64,000 bases of DNA from Zestomonas carbonaria. Lineage in GTDB: Bacteria; Pseudomonadota; Gammaproteobacteria; Pseudomonadales; Pseudomonadaceae. The stretch covers positions 1 to 64,000 of the forward strand of contig NZ_CAJFCI010000042.1 of assembly GCF_904061905.1 (NCBI RefSeq), read 5' to 3'. Shown here piece after piece: positions 34,305-44,837 of the stretch (positions within the stretch are counted from its first letter, which is position 1; every line of letters starts with the position of its first letter). A model generated the notes under the pieces. The model did no database searches, was not told where the DNA came from, and saw only the letters and a program-made list of their open reading frames with translations. Made by a program: the position numbers and the translations under genes.

Positions 34305-35804
34305 ATGGCGCAGAACATCGAAACCGTGGATGCCCTGCTGGTCGGCGCGGGCATCATGAGTGCCACCCTGGCCGTCCTGCTCAAGGAGCTCGACCCCGGC
34401 ATGAAGCTGGAGATCGTCGAGCTGCAGGAGTCCGGAGCCGTGGAAAGCTCCAACCCCTGGAACAACGCCGGCACCGGTCACGCCGGCCTGTGCGAGCTGA
34501 ACTACACGCCGCAAGCCGCCGACGGCTCGGTAGACATCAAGAAGGCCGTGCTCATCAACAGCCAGTTCGAGGTGTCCAAGCAGTTCTGGTCCCACCTGAT
34601 CGCCAAGGGTTCGTTCGGTTCGCCGAAGAACTTCATCAACCCGATCCCGCACCTGAGCTTCGTACGCGGCGACAAGGACATCGAGTTCCTCAAGACCCGC
34701 TTCGAGGCGCTGCGCCAGCACCACGCCTTCGCCTCGATGGAATACGCCGAGGACCACGCCACCATGGCCGAGTGGATGCCGCTGATGATGCAGGGCCGCG
34801 ACGACGGCGAACGCATCGCCGCGACACGCGTGCTCGGCGGCACCGACGTCAACTTCGGCGCGCTGACCGCGCAGTTGCTGGCCTACCTTGCCAAGCAGGG
34901 CGGCGCCACCGTCACCTGCAACCAGAAGGTCACCGACCTGAAGCGCAACGAAGACGGCTGGCGCGTCACCATCAAGGACACCCGGAACGGCGAGGCCCGC
35001 GAAGTACAGGCGCGCTTCGTGTTCCTCGGCGCCGGCGGCGGCGCCCTGCCGCTGCTGCAACTGTCCGGCATCCCGGAAGGCAAGGGCTTCGGCGGCTTCC
35101 CGGTGAGCGGCCAGTGGCTGCGCTGCGACAACCCGGAAGTGGTCGAGCTGCACCAGGCCAAGGTCTACAGCCAGGCCGAGGTCGGCGCTCCGCCGATGTC
35201 CGTACCGCACCTCGACACCCGCGTGGTGGATGGCAAGAAATCCCTGCTGTTCGGCCCCTACGCCGGCTTCAGCACCAAGTTCCTCAAGCACGGCTCGTTC
35301 CTCGACCTGCCGCTGTCGGTACGCCCGAGCAACCTCGGCCCGATGCTCGCCGTGGCGCGCGACAACATGGACCTGACCCGCTACCTGATCAAGGAAGTGA
35401 TGCAGTCCCAGGAACAGCGACTGGACACCCTGCGCAGGTTCTACCCGACCCTGAAGGCCGAGGACTGGCGCCTGGAGATCGCCGGCCAGCGCGTGCAGAT
35501 CATCAAGAAGGACCCGAAGAAAGGCGGCATCCTGCAGTTCGGCACCGAACTGGTGGCCGCCGGCGACGGCTCCATCGCCGCCCTGCTCGGCGCCTCTCCG
35601 GGCGCCTCGGTGACCGTGTCGATCATGCTCGACCTGATCGAACGCTGCTTCGCCGACCGCGCCGGCGAGTGGAGCGGCAAGCTGGCGGAGATCTTCCCCG
35701 CCCGCGAGAAAGTCCTGCAGACCGACGCTGCCGTGTACAACGAAGTCAGCACCCGCAGCGACCAACTGCTGGAACTGACCAGCAAGAGCCCGGTAGCGGC
35801 CTGA
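34305..35804 (+). CDS. mqo: Malate:quinone oxidoreductase
   Basis: This 499-residue FAD-dependent, membrane-associated enzyme oxidises malate to oxaloacetate and passes electrons to quinone in the TCA cycle. The N-terminal dinucleotide-binding motif [10 protein letters not shown] sits at residue 14, and the family motifs [17 protein letters not shown] and [12 protein letters not shown] are present. The ATG at 34305 is preceded by GGAG with good spacing. P. aeruginosa has two mqo paralogues; the context matches the one called mqoB. Terminator downstream. Confidence 0.95.
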   Translation: MAQNIETVDALLVGAGIMSATLAVLLKELDPGMKLEIVELQESGAVESSNPWNNAGTGHAGLCELNYTPQAADGSVDIKKAVLINSQFEVSKQFWSHLIAKGSFGSPKNFINPIPHLSFVRGDKDIEFLKTRFEALRQHHAFASMEYAEDHATMAEWMPLMMQGRDDGERIAATRVLGGTDVNFGALTAQLLAYLAKQGGATVTCNQKVTDLKRNEDGWRVTIKDTRNGEAREVQARFVFLGAGGGALPLLQLSGIPEGKGFGGFPVSGQWLRCDNPEVVELHQAKVYSQAEVGAPPMSVPHLDTRVVDGKKSLLFGPYAGFSTKFLKHGSFLDLPLSVRPSNLGPMLAVARDNMDLTRYLIKEVMQSQEQRLDTLRRFYPTLKAEDWRLEIAGQRVQIIKKDPKKGGILQFGTELVAAGDGSIAALLGASPGASVTVSIMLDLIERCFADRAGEWSGKLAEIFPAREKVLQTDAAVYNEVSTRSDQLLELTSKSPVAA

Positions 35805-35819
35805 TCGCTGCCCACCACG

Positions 35820-35850
35820 AAAAACCGCCCTCCGGGGCGGTTTTTTAATT
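35820..35850 (+). terminator. Rho-independent terminator of mqo
   Basis: The stem AAAACCGCCC / GGGGCGGTTTT with loop TCC is followed by TT and AATTT. Confidence 0.92.
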
Positions 35851-35879
35851 TCACGCATACGCTCCGATAGGGTGCGCCA

Positions 35880-36290
35880 TTATCGCTCGCAATTGACCAT
35901 CCAGCTCACCCCGAACTTGTCGGTCAGCATGCCGAAAGCCCTGGCCCAGAAGGTCTCCTGCACGGGCATGGTGGCCTGGCCGCCTTCGGCGAGCGCGGCA
36001 TAGACGCGGGCGGCTTCCTCCGGCGAGTCCACGGCGACCGCCAGGCTGAAGCCGTTGAAGGCCGAATTCGGCTCGGCGCCATCGGACACCATGACCTGGG
36101 TCGGACCGACCTGCATGTTGGCGTGCATGATGTGCTCCGGCGAATAGTTGCCGCACTCCTCGCTCGGCGGCTGTTCCGGGGCATCCTTGAAGCGCATCAG
36201 GAAGGTGGTCTCGGCACCGATGGCCTTGGCGTAGAACGCCAGCGCCTCTTCGGCGCGGCCATTGAAGAACAGGTAGGGTTGGACTTGCAT
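35880..36290 (-). CDS. PhnB-like VOC-family protein
   Basis: This 136-residue protein has two paired beta-alpha-beta-beta-beta modules of the vicinal-oxygen-chelate superfamily. The PhnB subtype features are MQVQPYLFFNGRAEEALAFY at the start, the conserved Met-rich ANMQVG strand, and the C-terminal FGVSWMVNCE. These proteins are usually small cytoplasmic dimers of unknown substrate. It is convergent with mqo. The stop codon is immediately followed by a fragment (TAGGGTGCGCC) of the REPIN family. Confidence 0.85.
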   Translation of the reverse strand: MQVQPYLFFNGRAEEALAFYAKAIGAETTFLMRFKDAPEQPPSEECGNYSPEHIMHANMQVGPTQVMVSDGAEPNSAFNGFSLAVAVDSPEEAARVYAALAEGGQATMPVQETFWARAFGMLTDKFGVSWMVNCER

Positions 36291-36346
36291 GGGAAGTCTC
36301 CGGACAGGCAGTGAGTCAAAGGCTCCAGTCTAGAAGACCGAAAACG

Positions 36347-36373
36347 AAAAGCCCGCGACGAGCGCGGGCTTTC
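36347..36373 (-). terminator. Terminator of the gene at 36391
   Basis: Read on the minus strand, the stem AAGCCCGCG / CGCGGGCTT is followed by TTCGTTTTC. Confidence 0.85.
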
Positions 36374-36390
36374 TTGTATCGATTGGGACC

Positions 36391-36678
36391 TTAACGCCGG
36401 GCCGCCTCGATTACCTCGATATAAGGCTCGGCCTGGCGCTGGTCGCGGATCAGGGCGGTGAAGTCATTGCCCTTCCCGTCCTTGGCGTTCAGGTCGTAGC
36501 CGGCCTCGACGAAGAAGCCGACGAAACGCTCGAAGTCGTCGACGCGCAGGCCGCGATAGGCCTTGATCAGCTTGTGCAGCGAAGGCGGCGTGGCGTCCGC
36601 CGGCTCGACCGCGAGGAACAGCTTGATCTGCTCGTCGGCGATCTCTTCGCCGATCACCTGTTTCTTGTCTTTACGCAT
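36391..36678 (-). CDS. PA4642-family protein
   Basis: This 95-residue protein is charged and mostly helical, with no signal peptide. It matches the conserved pseudomonad family named after P. aeruginosa PA4642 (start MRKDKKQVIGEEI, centre YRGLRVDDFERFVGFF). No function is known. Its place between the cupin/purine salvage genes and mqo is typical. It has its own terminator. Confidence 0.8.
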   Translation of the reverse strand: MRKDKKQVIGEEIADEQIKLFLAVEPADATPPSLHKLIKAYRGLRVDDFERFVGFFVEAGYDLNAKDGKGNDFTALIRDQRQAEPYIEVIEAARR

Positions 36679-36760
36679 CGCTCACTCCGGCCGGAATTCT
36701 CACAGGGGCGGCAGTTTACCCCCGCCCAGCCCCGGCGCTCAACGCACCCGGCGCGAGCGC

Positions 36761-37234
36761 TCATGCGAACCGCGCGCGCATCCAGGCGAGATAGGCCGCG
36801 ACGCCTTCTTCACCCTCGCGTGGCGCCCAAGGGGCCTGTTCGCCTTCGCCGAGCGGGCGATAGGGCCCTGCCTTGCATTCGAACAGCACGCTATCCGCTT
36901 CCAGCACCACCAGGGCATGGAACACACCGGGCGGCAGGTCGACACCGACGCACTCGCCGCCGGCCGCCAGTTCGCGCGTGCCGGTGAGATTGCCCTGCTC
37001 GTCGAAGGTCAGCAGCCCCAGGCGCCCCTTGAGCACCAGCAGGCTCTCCGCCTTGTCTTCCGACAGGTGCCGGTGCGGCGCGATGTAGGTGTGCGGCTGC
37101 AGCCCCACCGCCAGTCGGTGGCAGGGCTCCTCCATGGCGTGGAAGTTGTGGTGCTGGCGGCCGCGCGGATTGCTCCGGGCCTGGTCGGCCAGCGTGGCGA
37201 ACAACGCCTGGTCGAGGAAGCGCGGCGCGCTCAT
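36761..37234 (-). CDS. WbuC-family cupin metalloprotein
   Basis: This 157-residue protein has a cupin fold. The metal-site motif is visible as PHRHLSEDKAESLLVLKG, and the second motif includes GVDLPPGVFHALVVLE. It matches the WbuC group, named from O-antigen clusters but found alone here. The gene starts three bases after the phosphoribosyltransferase stop codon, so the two are co-transcribed. Substrate unknown. Confidence 0.86.
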   Translation of the reverse strand: MSAPRFLDQALFATLADQARSNPRGRQHHNFHAMEEPCHRLAVGLQPHTYIAPHRHLSEDKAESLLVLKGRLGLLTFDEQGNLTGTRELAAGGECVGVDLPPGVFHALVVLEADSVLFECKAGPYRPLGEGEQAPWAPREGEEGVAAYLAWMRARFA

Positions 37235-37237
37235 GGC

Positions 37238-37795
37238 CTACAGCCCTTTCACCGCATAGATGCCCGGCGCGTTGCGCCAGTAGCCCTTGTAGTCCATGCC
37301 GTAGCCGAAGATGTAGCGATCGACGCACGACAGGCCCACGTAGTCGGCCTTGAGGTCCGGGCGCGCCTTGCGGTCGTGGTCCTTGTCGATCAGCACGGCG
37401 ACGTGCACGTTGGCAGCGCCGGCATGCCGGCAGAAGTCGACGATGGCGCCCAGCGTGTAGCCCTCGTCGAGGATGTCGTCGATGATCAGCACGTCGCGGT
37501 CGATGAACGACAGTTCCGGCTTGGCCTTCCAGAACAACTCGCCGCCGGTGACCTCGCTGCGGTAGCGGGTGGCGTGCAGGTAGGACAGTTCGAGCGGGAA
37601 GTTCAGCTTCGGCAGCAGCTTGCCGGCGAAGATCAGGCCGCCGTTCATCACGCAGAACACCACCGGGTTGCGCTCGGCCAGTTCGTCGTTGATCGCTGCG
37701 GCGATGCGGTCGATGGCCGCCTCGACCTGCGCTTCGGGATACAGACAGTCGGCTTCCGCCATCACCTGGCGGATGTGGTCGAGATCGACGGGCAT
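37238..37795 (-). CDS. hpt: Hypoxanthine-guanine phosphoribosyltransferase-like
   Basis: This 185-residue type I phosphoribosyltransferase has the PRPP-binding loop VLIIDDILDEGYTLG at about 102-116 and ends in the purine-recognition region YVGLSCVDRYIFGYGMDYKGYWRN. It salvages hypoxanthine and guanine. GAGGAAATGCC precedes ATG 37795. It is divergent from upp, so purine and pyrimidine salvage genes share one intergenic region. Hypoxanthine preference is inferred from the family. Confidence 0.86.
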   Translation of the reverse strand: MPVDLDHIRQVMAEADCLYPEAQVEAAIDRIAAAINDELAERNPVVFCVMNGGLIFAGKLLPKLNFPLELSYLHATRYRSEVTGGELFWKAKPELSFIDRDVLIIDDILDEGYTLGAIVDFCRHAGAANVHVAVLIDKDHDRKARPDLKADYVGLSCVDRYIFGYGMDYKGYWRNAPGIYAVKGL

Positions 37796-37873
37796 GGCAT
37801 TTCCTCTCTTGCGGCGGGAGCGGCGCTGCCGGCTTCCGGGGCGTTCGATAAAGGTCGGCAAAGGTACTGATCC

Positions 37874-37930
37874 GACCGGGTGCGGGCAAGCCCACCGGTC
37901 AATTCCCTGTCCCGATGGACAGGATTTTTT
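37874..37930 (+). terminator. Tandem hairpins with intrinsic terminator ahead of upp
   Basis: A first stem, GACCGG...CCGGTC (37874-37900), is followed by a second, CCTGTCC-CGAT-GGACAGG (37906-37923), and ATTTTTT. The second is a canonical intrinsic terminator oriented towards upp, about 85 bases before its start codon. It could be an attenuator in the upp leader, or it could end a short transcript. Confidence 0.7.
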
Positions 37931-38014
37931 CGTGACCAGCCGGTCGACGCGGCATCTGGCATGGCCAATGCTTTACTCTATGGCAATTTTTGCCCGCCCG
38001 CCGGAGACCCCGCC

Positions 38015-38653
38015 ATGCCCATCCGAGAGATTCGTCACCCGCTGATCCGCCACAAGCTCGGCCTGATGCGCCGTGCCGACATCAGCACGAAGAATTTCCG
38101 CGAACTCGCCCAGGAAGTGGGCGCCCTGCTCACCTACGAGGCGACCAACGACCTGCCCCTGGAGCACTACGAGATCCAGGGCTGGGCCGGCCCGGTGCAG
38201 GTGGAGAAGATCGCCGGCAAGAAGATCACCGTGGTGCCCATCCTGCGCGCCGGCATCGGCATGCTCGACGGCGTGCTCAGCCTGATCCCCGGGGCCAAGG
38301 TCAGTGCCGTGGGCGTGGCGCGCAACGAGGAAACCCTCGAGGCGCACACCTACCTGGAGAAGCTGGCGCCGGAAATCGACGAGCGCCTGGCGCTGATCAT
38401 CGACCCGATGCTGGCCACCGGCGGCTCGATGGTCGCCACCATCGACCTGCTGAAGAAGGCCGGCTGCAAGGAAATCCGCGCGATGGTGCTGGTCGCCGCG
38501 CCAGAGGGCATCCAGGCGGTCGAAAAGGCGCATCCGGACGTGACCATCTTCACCGCCTCGATCGACCAGCGCCTGAACGAACACGGCTACATCATTCCCG
38601 GCCTCGGCGACGCCGGCGACAAGATCTTTGGCACCAAGCAGAAGGACACCTGA
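38015..38653 (+). CDS. upp: Uracil phosphoribosyltransferase
   Basis: This 212-residue enzyme converts uracil and PRPP to UMP in pyrimidine salvage. The PRPP motif [10 protein letters not shown] is at 130-139, and the C-terminal uracil-binding segment [11 protein letters not shown] is intact. GGAG precedes ATG 38015. The gene ends three bases before uraA, making an upp-uraA operon as in E. coli. A terminator-like structure lies in the leader. Confidence 0.97.
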   Translation: MPIREIRHPLIRHKLGLMRRADISTKNFRELAQEVGALLTYEATNDLPLEHYEIQGWAGPVQVEKIAGKKITVVPILRAGIGMLDGVLSLIPGAKVSAVGVARNEETLEAHTYLEKLAPEIDERLALIIDPMLATGGSMVATIDLLKKAGCKEIRAMVLVAAPEGIQAVEKAHPDVTIFTASIDQRLNEHGYIIPGLGDAGDKIFGTKQKDT

Positions 38654-38656
38654 TCC

Positions 38657-39931
38657 ATGGACGAATTCAAGGACCCGCTCTGGCGGCAGGTGGTCGCCGG
38701 CGCGCAGATGCTCTTCGTCGCCTTCGGCGCCCTGGTACTGATGCCGCTGATCACCGGCCTCGACCCCAACGTCGCGCTGTTCACCGCCGGTCTCGGCACC
38801 CTGCTGTTCCAGATGGTCACCGGCCGCCAGGTTCCTGTGTTCCTGGCCTCGTCGTTCGCCTTCATCACCCCGATCATCCTCGCCAAGGGCCAGTTCGGCC
38901 TGGCCGCGACCATGGGCGGGGTGGTCGCCGCGGGCTTCGTCTACACCTTCCTGGGCCTGGCGGTGAAGATCAAGGGCACCGGCTTCATCGACCGTCTGCT
39001 GCCACCGGTGGTGATCGGCCCGGTGATCATCTCCATCGGCCTGGCCATGGCGCCGATCGCCGCCAACATGGCGATGGGCAAGGCCGGCGACGGCACCGAG
39101 CTGATCCCCTACGACACCGCCATGTGGATCTCCATGCCGGCGCTGCTCATCACCCTGATCGTCGCGGTGTTCGGCAAGGGCTTCTTCCGCCTGGTGCCGA
39201 TCATCAGCGGGGTGCTGGTGGGCTTCGCCCTGTCGTTCTATTTCGGCGTGGTGGACACCGCCAAGATCGCCGCCGCGCCGTGGATCGAGCTGCCGAAGTT
39301 CACCGCTCCGGAGTTCAACTGGCAGGCGATCCTGTTCATCGTCCCGGTGGCCCTGGCGCCGGCCATCGAGCACATCGGCGGGGTGATCGCGGTAGGCAGC
39401 GTGACCGGTCGCAACTACCTGAAGAAGCCCGGCCTGCACCGCACCCTGCTCGGCGACGGCCTGGCCACCTCTTCTGCCGGCCTGTTCGGCGGCCCGCCGA
39501 ACACCACCTACGCGGAAGTCACCGGCGCGGTGATGCTGACCAAGAACTACAACCCGAAGATCATGACCTGGGCGGCGATCTTCGCCATCGGCCTGGCGTT
39601 CATCGGCAAGTTCGGCGCCATCCTGCAGAGCATCCCGGTGCCGGTGATGGGCGGCATCCTCTGCCTGCTGTTCGGCTCCATCGCCGCAGTGGGCATGAAC
39701 ACCATGATCCGCCACCAGGTGGACCTGGCCGAGGCACGCAACCTGGTGATCGTCTCGGTGACCCTGGTGTTCGGCATCGGCGGCATGCTGGTCGGCACCG
39801 GCACCGGCCAGGACGATTTCGGCCTCAAGGGCATCGCTCTGTGCGCCATCGTCGCCATCGCCCTCAACCTGCTGCTGCCGGGCCACCAGACCTGGAAGCA
39901 CAAGGCGCCGGACGAAGCGCCGGATATCTGA
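38657..39931 (+). CDS. uraA: Uracil permease UraA
   Basis: This 424-residue inner-membrane NAT/NCS2 carrier has about 14 membrane segments and brings uracil into the cell with protons. The family motifs are PAIEHIGGVIAVG and GGPPNTTYAEVTGAVMLTKNY. Co-transcribed with upp. A terminator follows. Confidence 0.95.
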   Translation: MDEFKDPLWRQVVAGAQMLFVAFGALVLMPLITGLDPNVALFTAGLGTLLFQMVTGRQVPVFLASSFAFITPIILAKGQFGLAATMGGVVAAGFVYTFLGLAVKIKGTGFIDRLLPPVVIGPVIISIGLAMAPIAANMAMGKAGDGTELIPYDTAMWISMPALLITLIVAVFGKGFFRLVPIISGVLVGFALSFYFGVVDTAKIAAAPWIELPKFTAPEFNWQAILFIVPVALAPAIEHIGGVIAVGSVTGRNYLKKPGLHRTLLGDGLATSSAGLFGGPPNTTYAEVTGAVMLTKNYNPKIMTWAAIFAIGLAFIGKFGAILQSIPVPVMGGILCLLFGSIAAVGMNTMIRHQVDLAEARNLVIVSVTLVFGIGGMLVGTGTGQDDFGLKGIALCAIVAIALNLLLPGHQTWKHKAPDEAPDI

Positions 39932-39937
39932 TCCTGC

Positions 39938-39967
39938 AGGGGCTCTTTTCTGGGGCCCCGCGTTTTT
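39938..39967 (+). terminator. Terminator of upp-uraA
   Basis: A GGGGC / GCCCC stem with a long loop is followed by CGTTTTT. Confidence 0.55.
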
Positions 39968-39969
39968 AC

Positions 39970-40108
39970 TGGGTCCCCGCGTTCGCGGGGATGACACTCC
40001 AATTCCAACCGTCATTCCCGCGAACGCGGGAATCCAGCAAAGGTAGGGTGGGCTTCAGCCCACCAAGCTCCTGTCCAGACCCCTCTGGTGGGCTGAAGCC
40101 CACCCTAT
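39970..40108. repeat. Composite of two palindromic repeat families
   Basis: An inverted pair of CCCGCG-N-CGCGGG palindromes (39970-39996 and 40011-40037) is followed by an inverted pair of GTAGGGTGGGCTTCAGCCC units (40043-40064 and 40086-40108). Together they fill the gap between uraA and the convergent MFS gene. Confidence 0.8.
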
Positions 40109-40132
40109 ATTGCGGTTCACCACCTCGCGGAC

Positions 40133-41506
40133 TCAGCCCTGGCTGCCCACGACCGCGCTCCGCAACGCGGCCGAACCACCGTCGCCCACGCTCCACTGCT
40201 GCAAGCGCACCACGCTCTCCCGATAGGGCTTCAGGCCCTTGGCCAGCAGCACGATCGAACAACCCACCGCCAGCGTGGTGACGATCAGCAGCGAATAGCG
40301 CAGCGCATCGTCGTAGCCGAACACGTAGTCGGTGACCAGCGCCACCGCCGTCGGGCCGATGCCCAGGCCGATCAGGGTGATGACGAACAGGTAGATGGCC
40401 GAAGCCTGGCCGCGCATGGAGTTGGGCATGATCTCCTGGATCGCCGCCGGCGCCACGCCGAACGGCATGCTGAGGAAGAAGGTCGCCGGCGCCAGCATCA
40501 CGGCGGCCGCGATGGCGTTGTCCGCCAGGGGGAACAGCAGCACCGAGGGCAAGGCGCCGATGGCGGCATACAGGCCGACGCGCATATTGGCGTCGCTACG
40601 CCCGCGCTTGGCCATCCAGTCTGCCAGGCGGCCGCCGCAGACGATGCCGAGGCAGCCGAACACCGCGACGATGCTGCCGTAGACCACGCCGACGTGGCCG
40701 GCGTCCCAGCCATAGGTGCGGATGAAGAAGGTCGGCACCCAGGCCGCGCTGCCGTAGCCGGCGAAGGCCAGGCCGGCGAAACCGAGGTTGTGGCAGACCA
40801 CGGTGCGGCGGTTGCTGCGGATATAGCGGCCGACCTCGGCCAGCGGCACCGCGACACCGGCACCGACGCCACGGCGCTTCGGTTCGTGCACGGCCAGCAG
40901 CAGCAGGGTGAACAGTATTCCGGCGGCGCCGAGAATCAGGAAGATCAACTGCCACGGGCGCACTTCGCCGAGCAGCGGCAGCACCACGTCACCCTGCGCC
41001 GAAGCGAACTTGATCACCAGCCCGCCGAGCAGGAAGGCGATGCCCGAGCCCAGGTAGACGCCCATCCCGTACACCGCCATCGCCGTGGCACGGCGCTCGC
41101 TGGGGAAGCTGTCGGCGATCAGCGAGTAGGCCGCCGGCGACAGCGCCGCTTCGCCGACGCCGACACCGATGCGGCAGAACAGGAACTGCCAGTATTGCTT
41201 GGCCATGCCGCAGGCCGCGGTGGCGGCGCTCCAGAACAGCACGCCGATGGCGATCAGCCCGCGCCGGCTCCTGGTGTCGGCCAGGCGGCCGAGGGGAATA
41301 CCGCAAACGGTGTAGAACAGGGCGAAGGACAAGCCCATCAGCAGGCTCATCTGGGTGTCGCTGATCACCAGGTCGCGGCGGATGGGGCCGACCAGCAGGT
41401 TGAGGATCTGCCGGTCGATGAAGCTGAGGATGTAGGCGACCATCAGGATGGTCACGGTGGTCCACGCGGATAGGCTCGAGGGGTAGGCGCTATTGTTATT
41501 GTTCAC
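40133..41506 (-). CDS. MFS transporter (spinster-like)
   Basis: This 457-residue inner-membrane carrier has 12 hydrophobic segments. The first segment ends in FIDRQILNLLVGPIRRDL and the MFS signature GRLADTRSRR follows, typical of the spinster-like group. The start is GTG 41506, preceded by AGGAG; the ATG further upstream lacks a site. Asn-rich start (MNNNNSAYPSS). Substrate unknown; organic acids or lipids are options in this group. Stands alone between uraA and hemH. Confidence 0.86.
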   Translation of the reverse strand: MNNNNSAYPSSLSAWTTVTILMVAYILSFIDRQILNLLVGPIRRDLVISDTQMSLLMGLSFALFYTVCGIPLGRLADTRSRRGLIAIGVLFWSAATAACGMAKQYWQFLFCRIGVGVGEAALSPAAYSLIADSFPSERRATAMAVYGMGVYLGSGIAFLLGGLVIKFASAQGDVVLPLLGEVRPWQLIFLILGAAGILFTLLLLAVHEPKRRGVGAGVAVPLAEVGRYIRSNRRTVVCHNLGFAGLAFAGYGSAAWVPTFFIRTYGWDAGHVGVVYGSIVAVFGCLGIVCGGRLADWMAKRGRSDANMRVGLYAAIGALPSVLLFPLADNAIAAAVMLAPATFFLSMPFGVAPAAIQEIMPNSMRGQASAIYLFVITLIGLGIGPTAVALVTDYVFGYDDALRYSLLIVTTLAVGCSIVLLAKGLKPYRESVVRLQQWSVGDGGSAALRSAVVGSQG

Positions 41507-41651
41507 TGGCACTCTCCTCGCCCCGCTTGCACGAGGCGTAGCGGTTAAAAGTGGTACCAGCTTAGGCCGATATAAGCCCCGTTTAGCATTCCGCTCGGCA
41601 ACTATCAGCAACCTGAATCGACAGGCTAGCCTTCCACGAATGACCGAAAGG

Positions 41652-42680
41652 TCACAGTTCCCCGTCGGCCCTCTCGGCCAGCCGGGCCAGCGCGCTCACC
41701 CACCCTGCCTGGCTGTTCAGGCAGGGGATCAACTGCAACTGCTCTCCACCGGCTTCCTCGAACTGCTCGCGGCCGCGCATGCCGATCTCCTCGAGCGTCT
41801 CGATGCAGTCGGCGACGAACGCCGGGCACATCACCAGCACCTTCTTCGCCCCCTGCCGGGCCAGTTCGTCGAGACGCGCCTCGGTGTAGGGCTCGATCCA
41901 CTTGTCTCGGCCCAGGCGCGACTGGAAGGACACCGACCACTGCTCCGGACGCAAGCCGACGCGCTCGGCGAACAGTTCCGCGGTGCGCAGGCACTGGCTG
42001 CGGTAACAGAGCGCCAGCACCTCCGGCCGCACGCCGTGACTGCTGGCCGAGCGCAGATCGTGGTGCGCGTCCAGAGGCTTGACCAGCTTGCGGATATGCC
42101 GTTCCGGCAGGCCGTGGAAGCTCAGCAGCAAGTGATCGAAGTCTTCCGCCAAGTAGGTACGGGCGCTGGCCGCCAGGGCATCGAGGTATTCCGGCTGGTC
42201 GTAGAACGGCGGCAGCACGCTGACCTCCAGCGGCAGGCTCCGCGCCTCGATCACCCGTCGCACCTCGGCGATGGCCGTGGTGGTGGTGCTCTCGGCGAAC
42301 TGGGGATAGAGCGGCGCCAGGGTCACCCGCTTGACGCCTTGCCCGGCCAGCCCGAGCAGCGCCCGCTCGATGGATGGTTCACCGTAGCGCATCGCCAGCT
42401 CCACCGGCCCATGCGGCCAGTGCGAGCGCATCGCCTCCTGCAACTGGCGGCTGATGACGATCAGCGGCGAACCCTCGGGCCACCAGATCGACGCATAGGC
42501 ATGCGCCGACTGCGCGGGACGCTTGAGCAGGATCAGCGACACCAGCAGGCGACGCAGCGGCCAGGGCAGGTCGACCACGTAGGGGTCCATGAGGAACTGG
42601 TCGAGATAGCGGCGCACGTCGGCGACGTCGGTGGAAGCAGGCGAACCCAGGTTGACGAGCAGCAGGGCGTGATCGGTCAT
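41652..42680 (-). CDS. hemH: Ferrochelatase
   Basis: This 342-residue enzyme inserts ferrous iron into protoporphyrin IX, the last step of heme synthesis, at the inner face of the cytoplasmic membrane. The proposed catalytic His189 sits in [11 protein letters not shown]. Length is as usual for bacterial ferrochelatases. It lies just downstream of a YfcH-type SDR, 12 bases away, and is probably co-transcribed with it. hemA lies about 8 kb away. Confidence 0.95.
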   Translation of the reverse strand: MTDHALLLVNLGSPASTDVADVRRYLDQFLMDPYVVDLPWPLRRLLVSLILLKRPAQSAHAYASIWWPEGSPLIVISRQLQEAMRSHWPHGPVELAMRYGEPSIERALLGLAGQGVKRVTLAPLYPQFAESTTTTAIAEVRRVIEARSLPLEVSVLPPFYDQPEYLDALAASARTYLAEDFDHLLLSFHGLPERHIRKLVKPLDAHHDLRSASSHGVRPEVLALCYRSQCLRTAELFAERVGLRPEQWSVSFQSRLGRDKWIEPYTEARLDELARQGAKKVLVMCPAFVADCIETLEEIGMRGREQFEEAGGEQLQLIPCLNSQAGWVSALARLAERADGEL

Positions 42681-42692
42681 GCGCAGTCCTAG

Positions 42693-43595
42693 TCAATGCG
42701 GGCCCACTATGCTGGCCAGGGCCCGGTCCAAATCGCTGTAGTGAAAGATGAAACCAGCCGCCTCGAGGCGCGACGGCACCGCACGTTGGCCCCCCAGCAG
42801 CAGGCCGGACAACTCGCCCAACGCCACCTTCAGGACCAGCGCCGGCACCGGCAGCAACGCCGGGCGATGCAGCGCGCGGCCGAGCTCGCGGGCGAACGCC
42901 TTGTTGCGAACCGGCTGCGGCGCGCAGGCATTATAGGGACCCTCGGCCTCTTCATGGCGCAGGAGAAAATCTATCGCAGCGATTTCATCGTCCAGGTGGA
43001 TCCACGGCATCCACTGCCGGCCGTTGCCGATCGGCCCGCCCAGGCCCAGGCGGAACGGCGGCAGCAGGCGCTTGAGGAACCCGCCGTCACGCGCCAGCAC
43101 CAGACCGGTGCGCAACAGCACCACGCGGATGCCCAGCTCGCCCGCTCTTTGTGCACTCTCCTCCCAGGCCACGCACAATTGGCTGGCAAAATCCTCGCTG
43201 ACCGGCGGCATGTCCTCTTTCAGTTCACGCTCGCCGCCATCGCCGTACCAACCCACCGCCGAACCGGAAATCAGCACCGCCGGCCGCTGCCCACGGCTGC
43301 CCAGCCAGGCCACCAGTTGCTCGGTGAGCGTGATCCGGCTGGCCCACAACGTGCTCTTGCGCTTGTGCGTCCAGGGCCGGTCGGCGATCGGCGCACCGGC
43401 CAGGTTGACCACCGCGTCCAGCGGCTCGTCGCCCAGCTCCTCCAGGCGCCCGATGCCACGCACCGCCGCCCCGCAGAGGCTGGCCACCTGCTGCGGCCGG
43501 CGGCTCCAGACCGTCAGCCGATGCCCCTGGGCCAGCCAGTGCCGGCACAGCCCCCGGCCGATCAGGCCCGTTCCACCCGTCAACAAGATATGCAT
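42693..43595 (-). CDS. YfcH/TIGR01777-family SDR epimerase-like protein
   Basis: This 300-residue extended SDR of the cell-division-inhibitor SulA-like (YfcH) family has the cofactor motif GGTGLIGRGL at about 7-16. An active-site-like GSAVGWYGDGG and the C-terminal domain of unknown role (DUF1731) follow. The family name comes from a misleading similarity; no role in division is established. It precedes hemH on the same strand. Confidence 0.9.
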   Translation of the reverse strand: MHILLTGGTGLIGRGLCRHWLAQGHRLTVWSRRPQQVASLCGAAVRGIGRLEELGDEPLDAVVNLAGAPIADRPWTHKRKSTLWASRITLTEQLVAWLGSRGQRPAVLISGSAVGWYGDGGERELKEDMPPVSEDFASQLCVAWEESAQRAGELGIRVVLLRTGLVLARDGGFLKRLLPPFRLGLGGPIGNGRQWMPWIHLDDEIAAIDFLLRHEEAEGPYNACAPQPVRNKAFARELGRALHRPALLPVPALVLKVALGELSGLLLGGQRAVPSRLEAAGFIFHYSDLDRALASIVGPH

Positions 43596-43788
43596 GGCAT
43601 CCTCCTCGCATGGCCTAGGCTGAATAAAGAAAAGCGTGGTTCATGAAGCCATCGCGTGCCTTTTTTCGGACGATCCAACGTCCAGAATGGTAGAGGTGCG
43701 AAATAAAGCCGAATCGGCACCGAGCTCCACAACACGCACCCAGGGAACCTGTCTAAAACGTAGCCGGATGCATGAGGTAACGAGGTAG

Positions 43789-44778
<990 letters not shown>

Positions 44779-44807
44779 GCCGAGTCACAGCGGATGCGCG
44801 GGGGATG

Positions 44808-44837
44808 AAAAAACCGGGCGCGAAGCCCGGTTTTTTT
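44808..44837 (+). terminator. Rho-independent terminator of the renalase gene
   Basis: The stem AAAAAACCGGGC / GCCCGGTTTTTTT has a GCGAA loop and a T-run. Confidence 0.95.

Noticed and set aside
42693-43595. SulA cell-division inhibitor
   Set aside because: The protein is an extended SDR of the YfcH group with a clear nucleotide-binding motif; the SulA label is a legacy misnomer.
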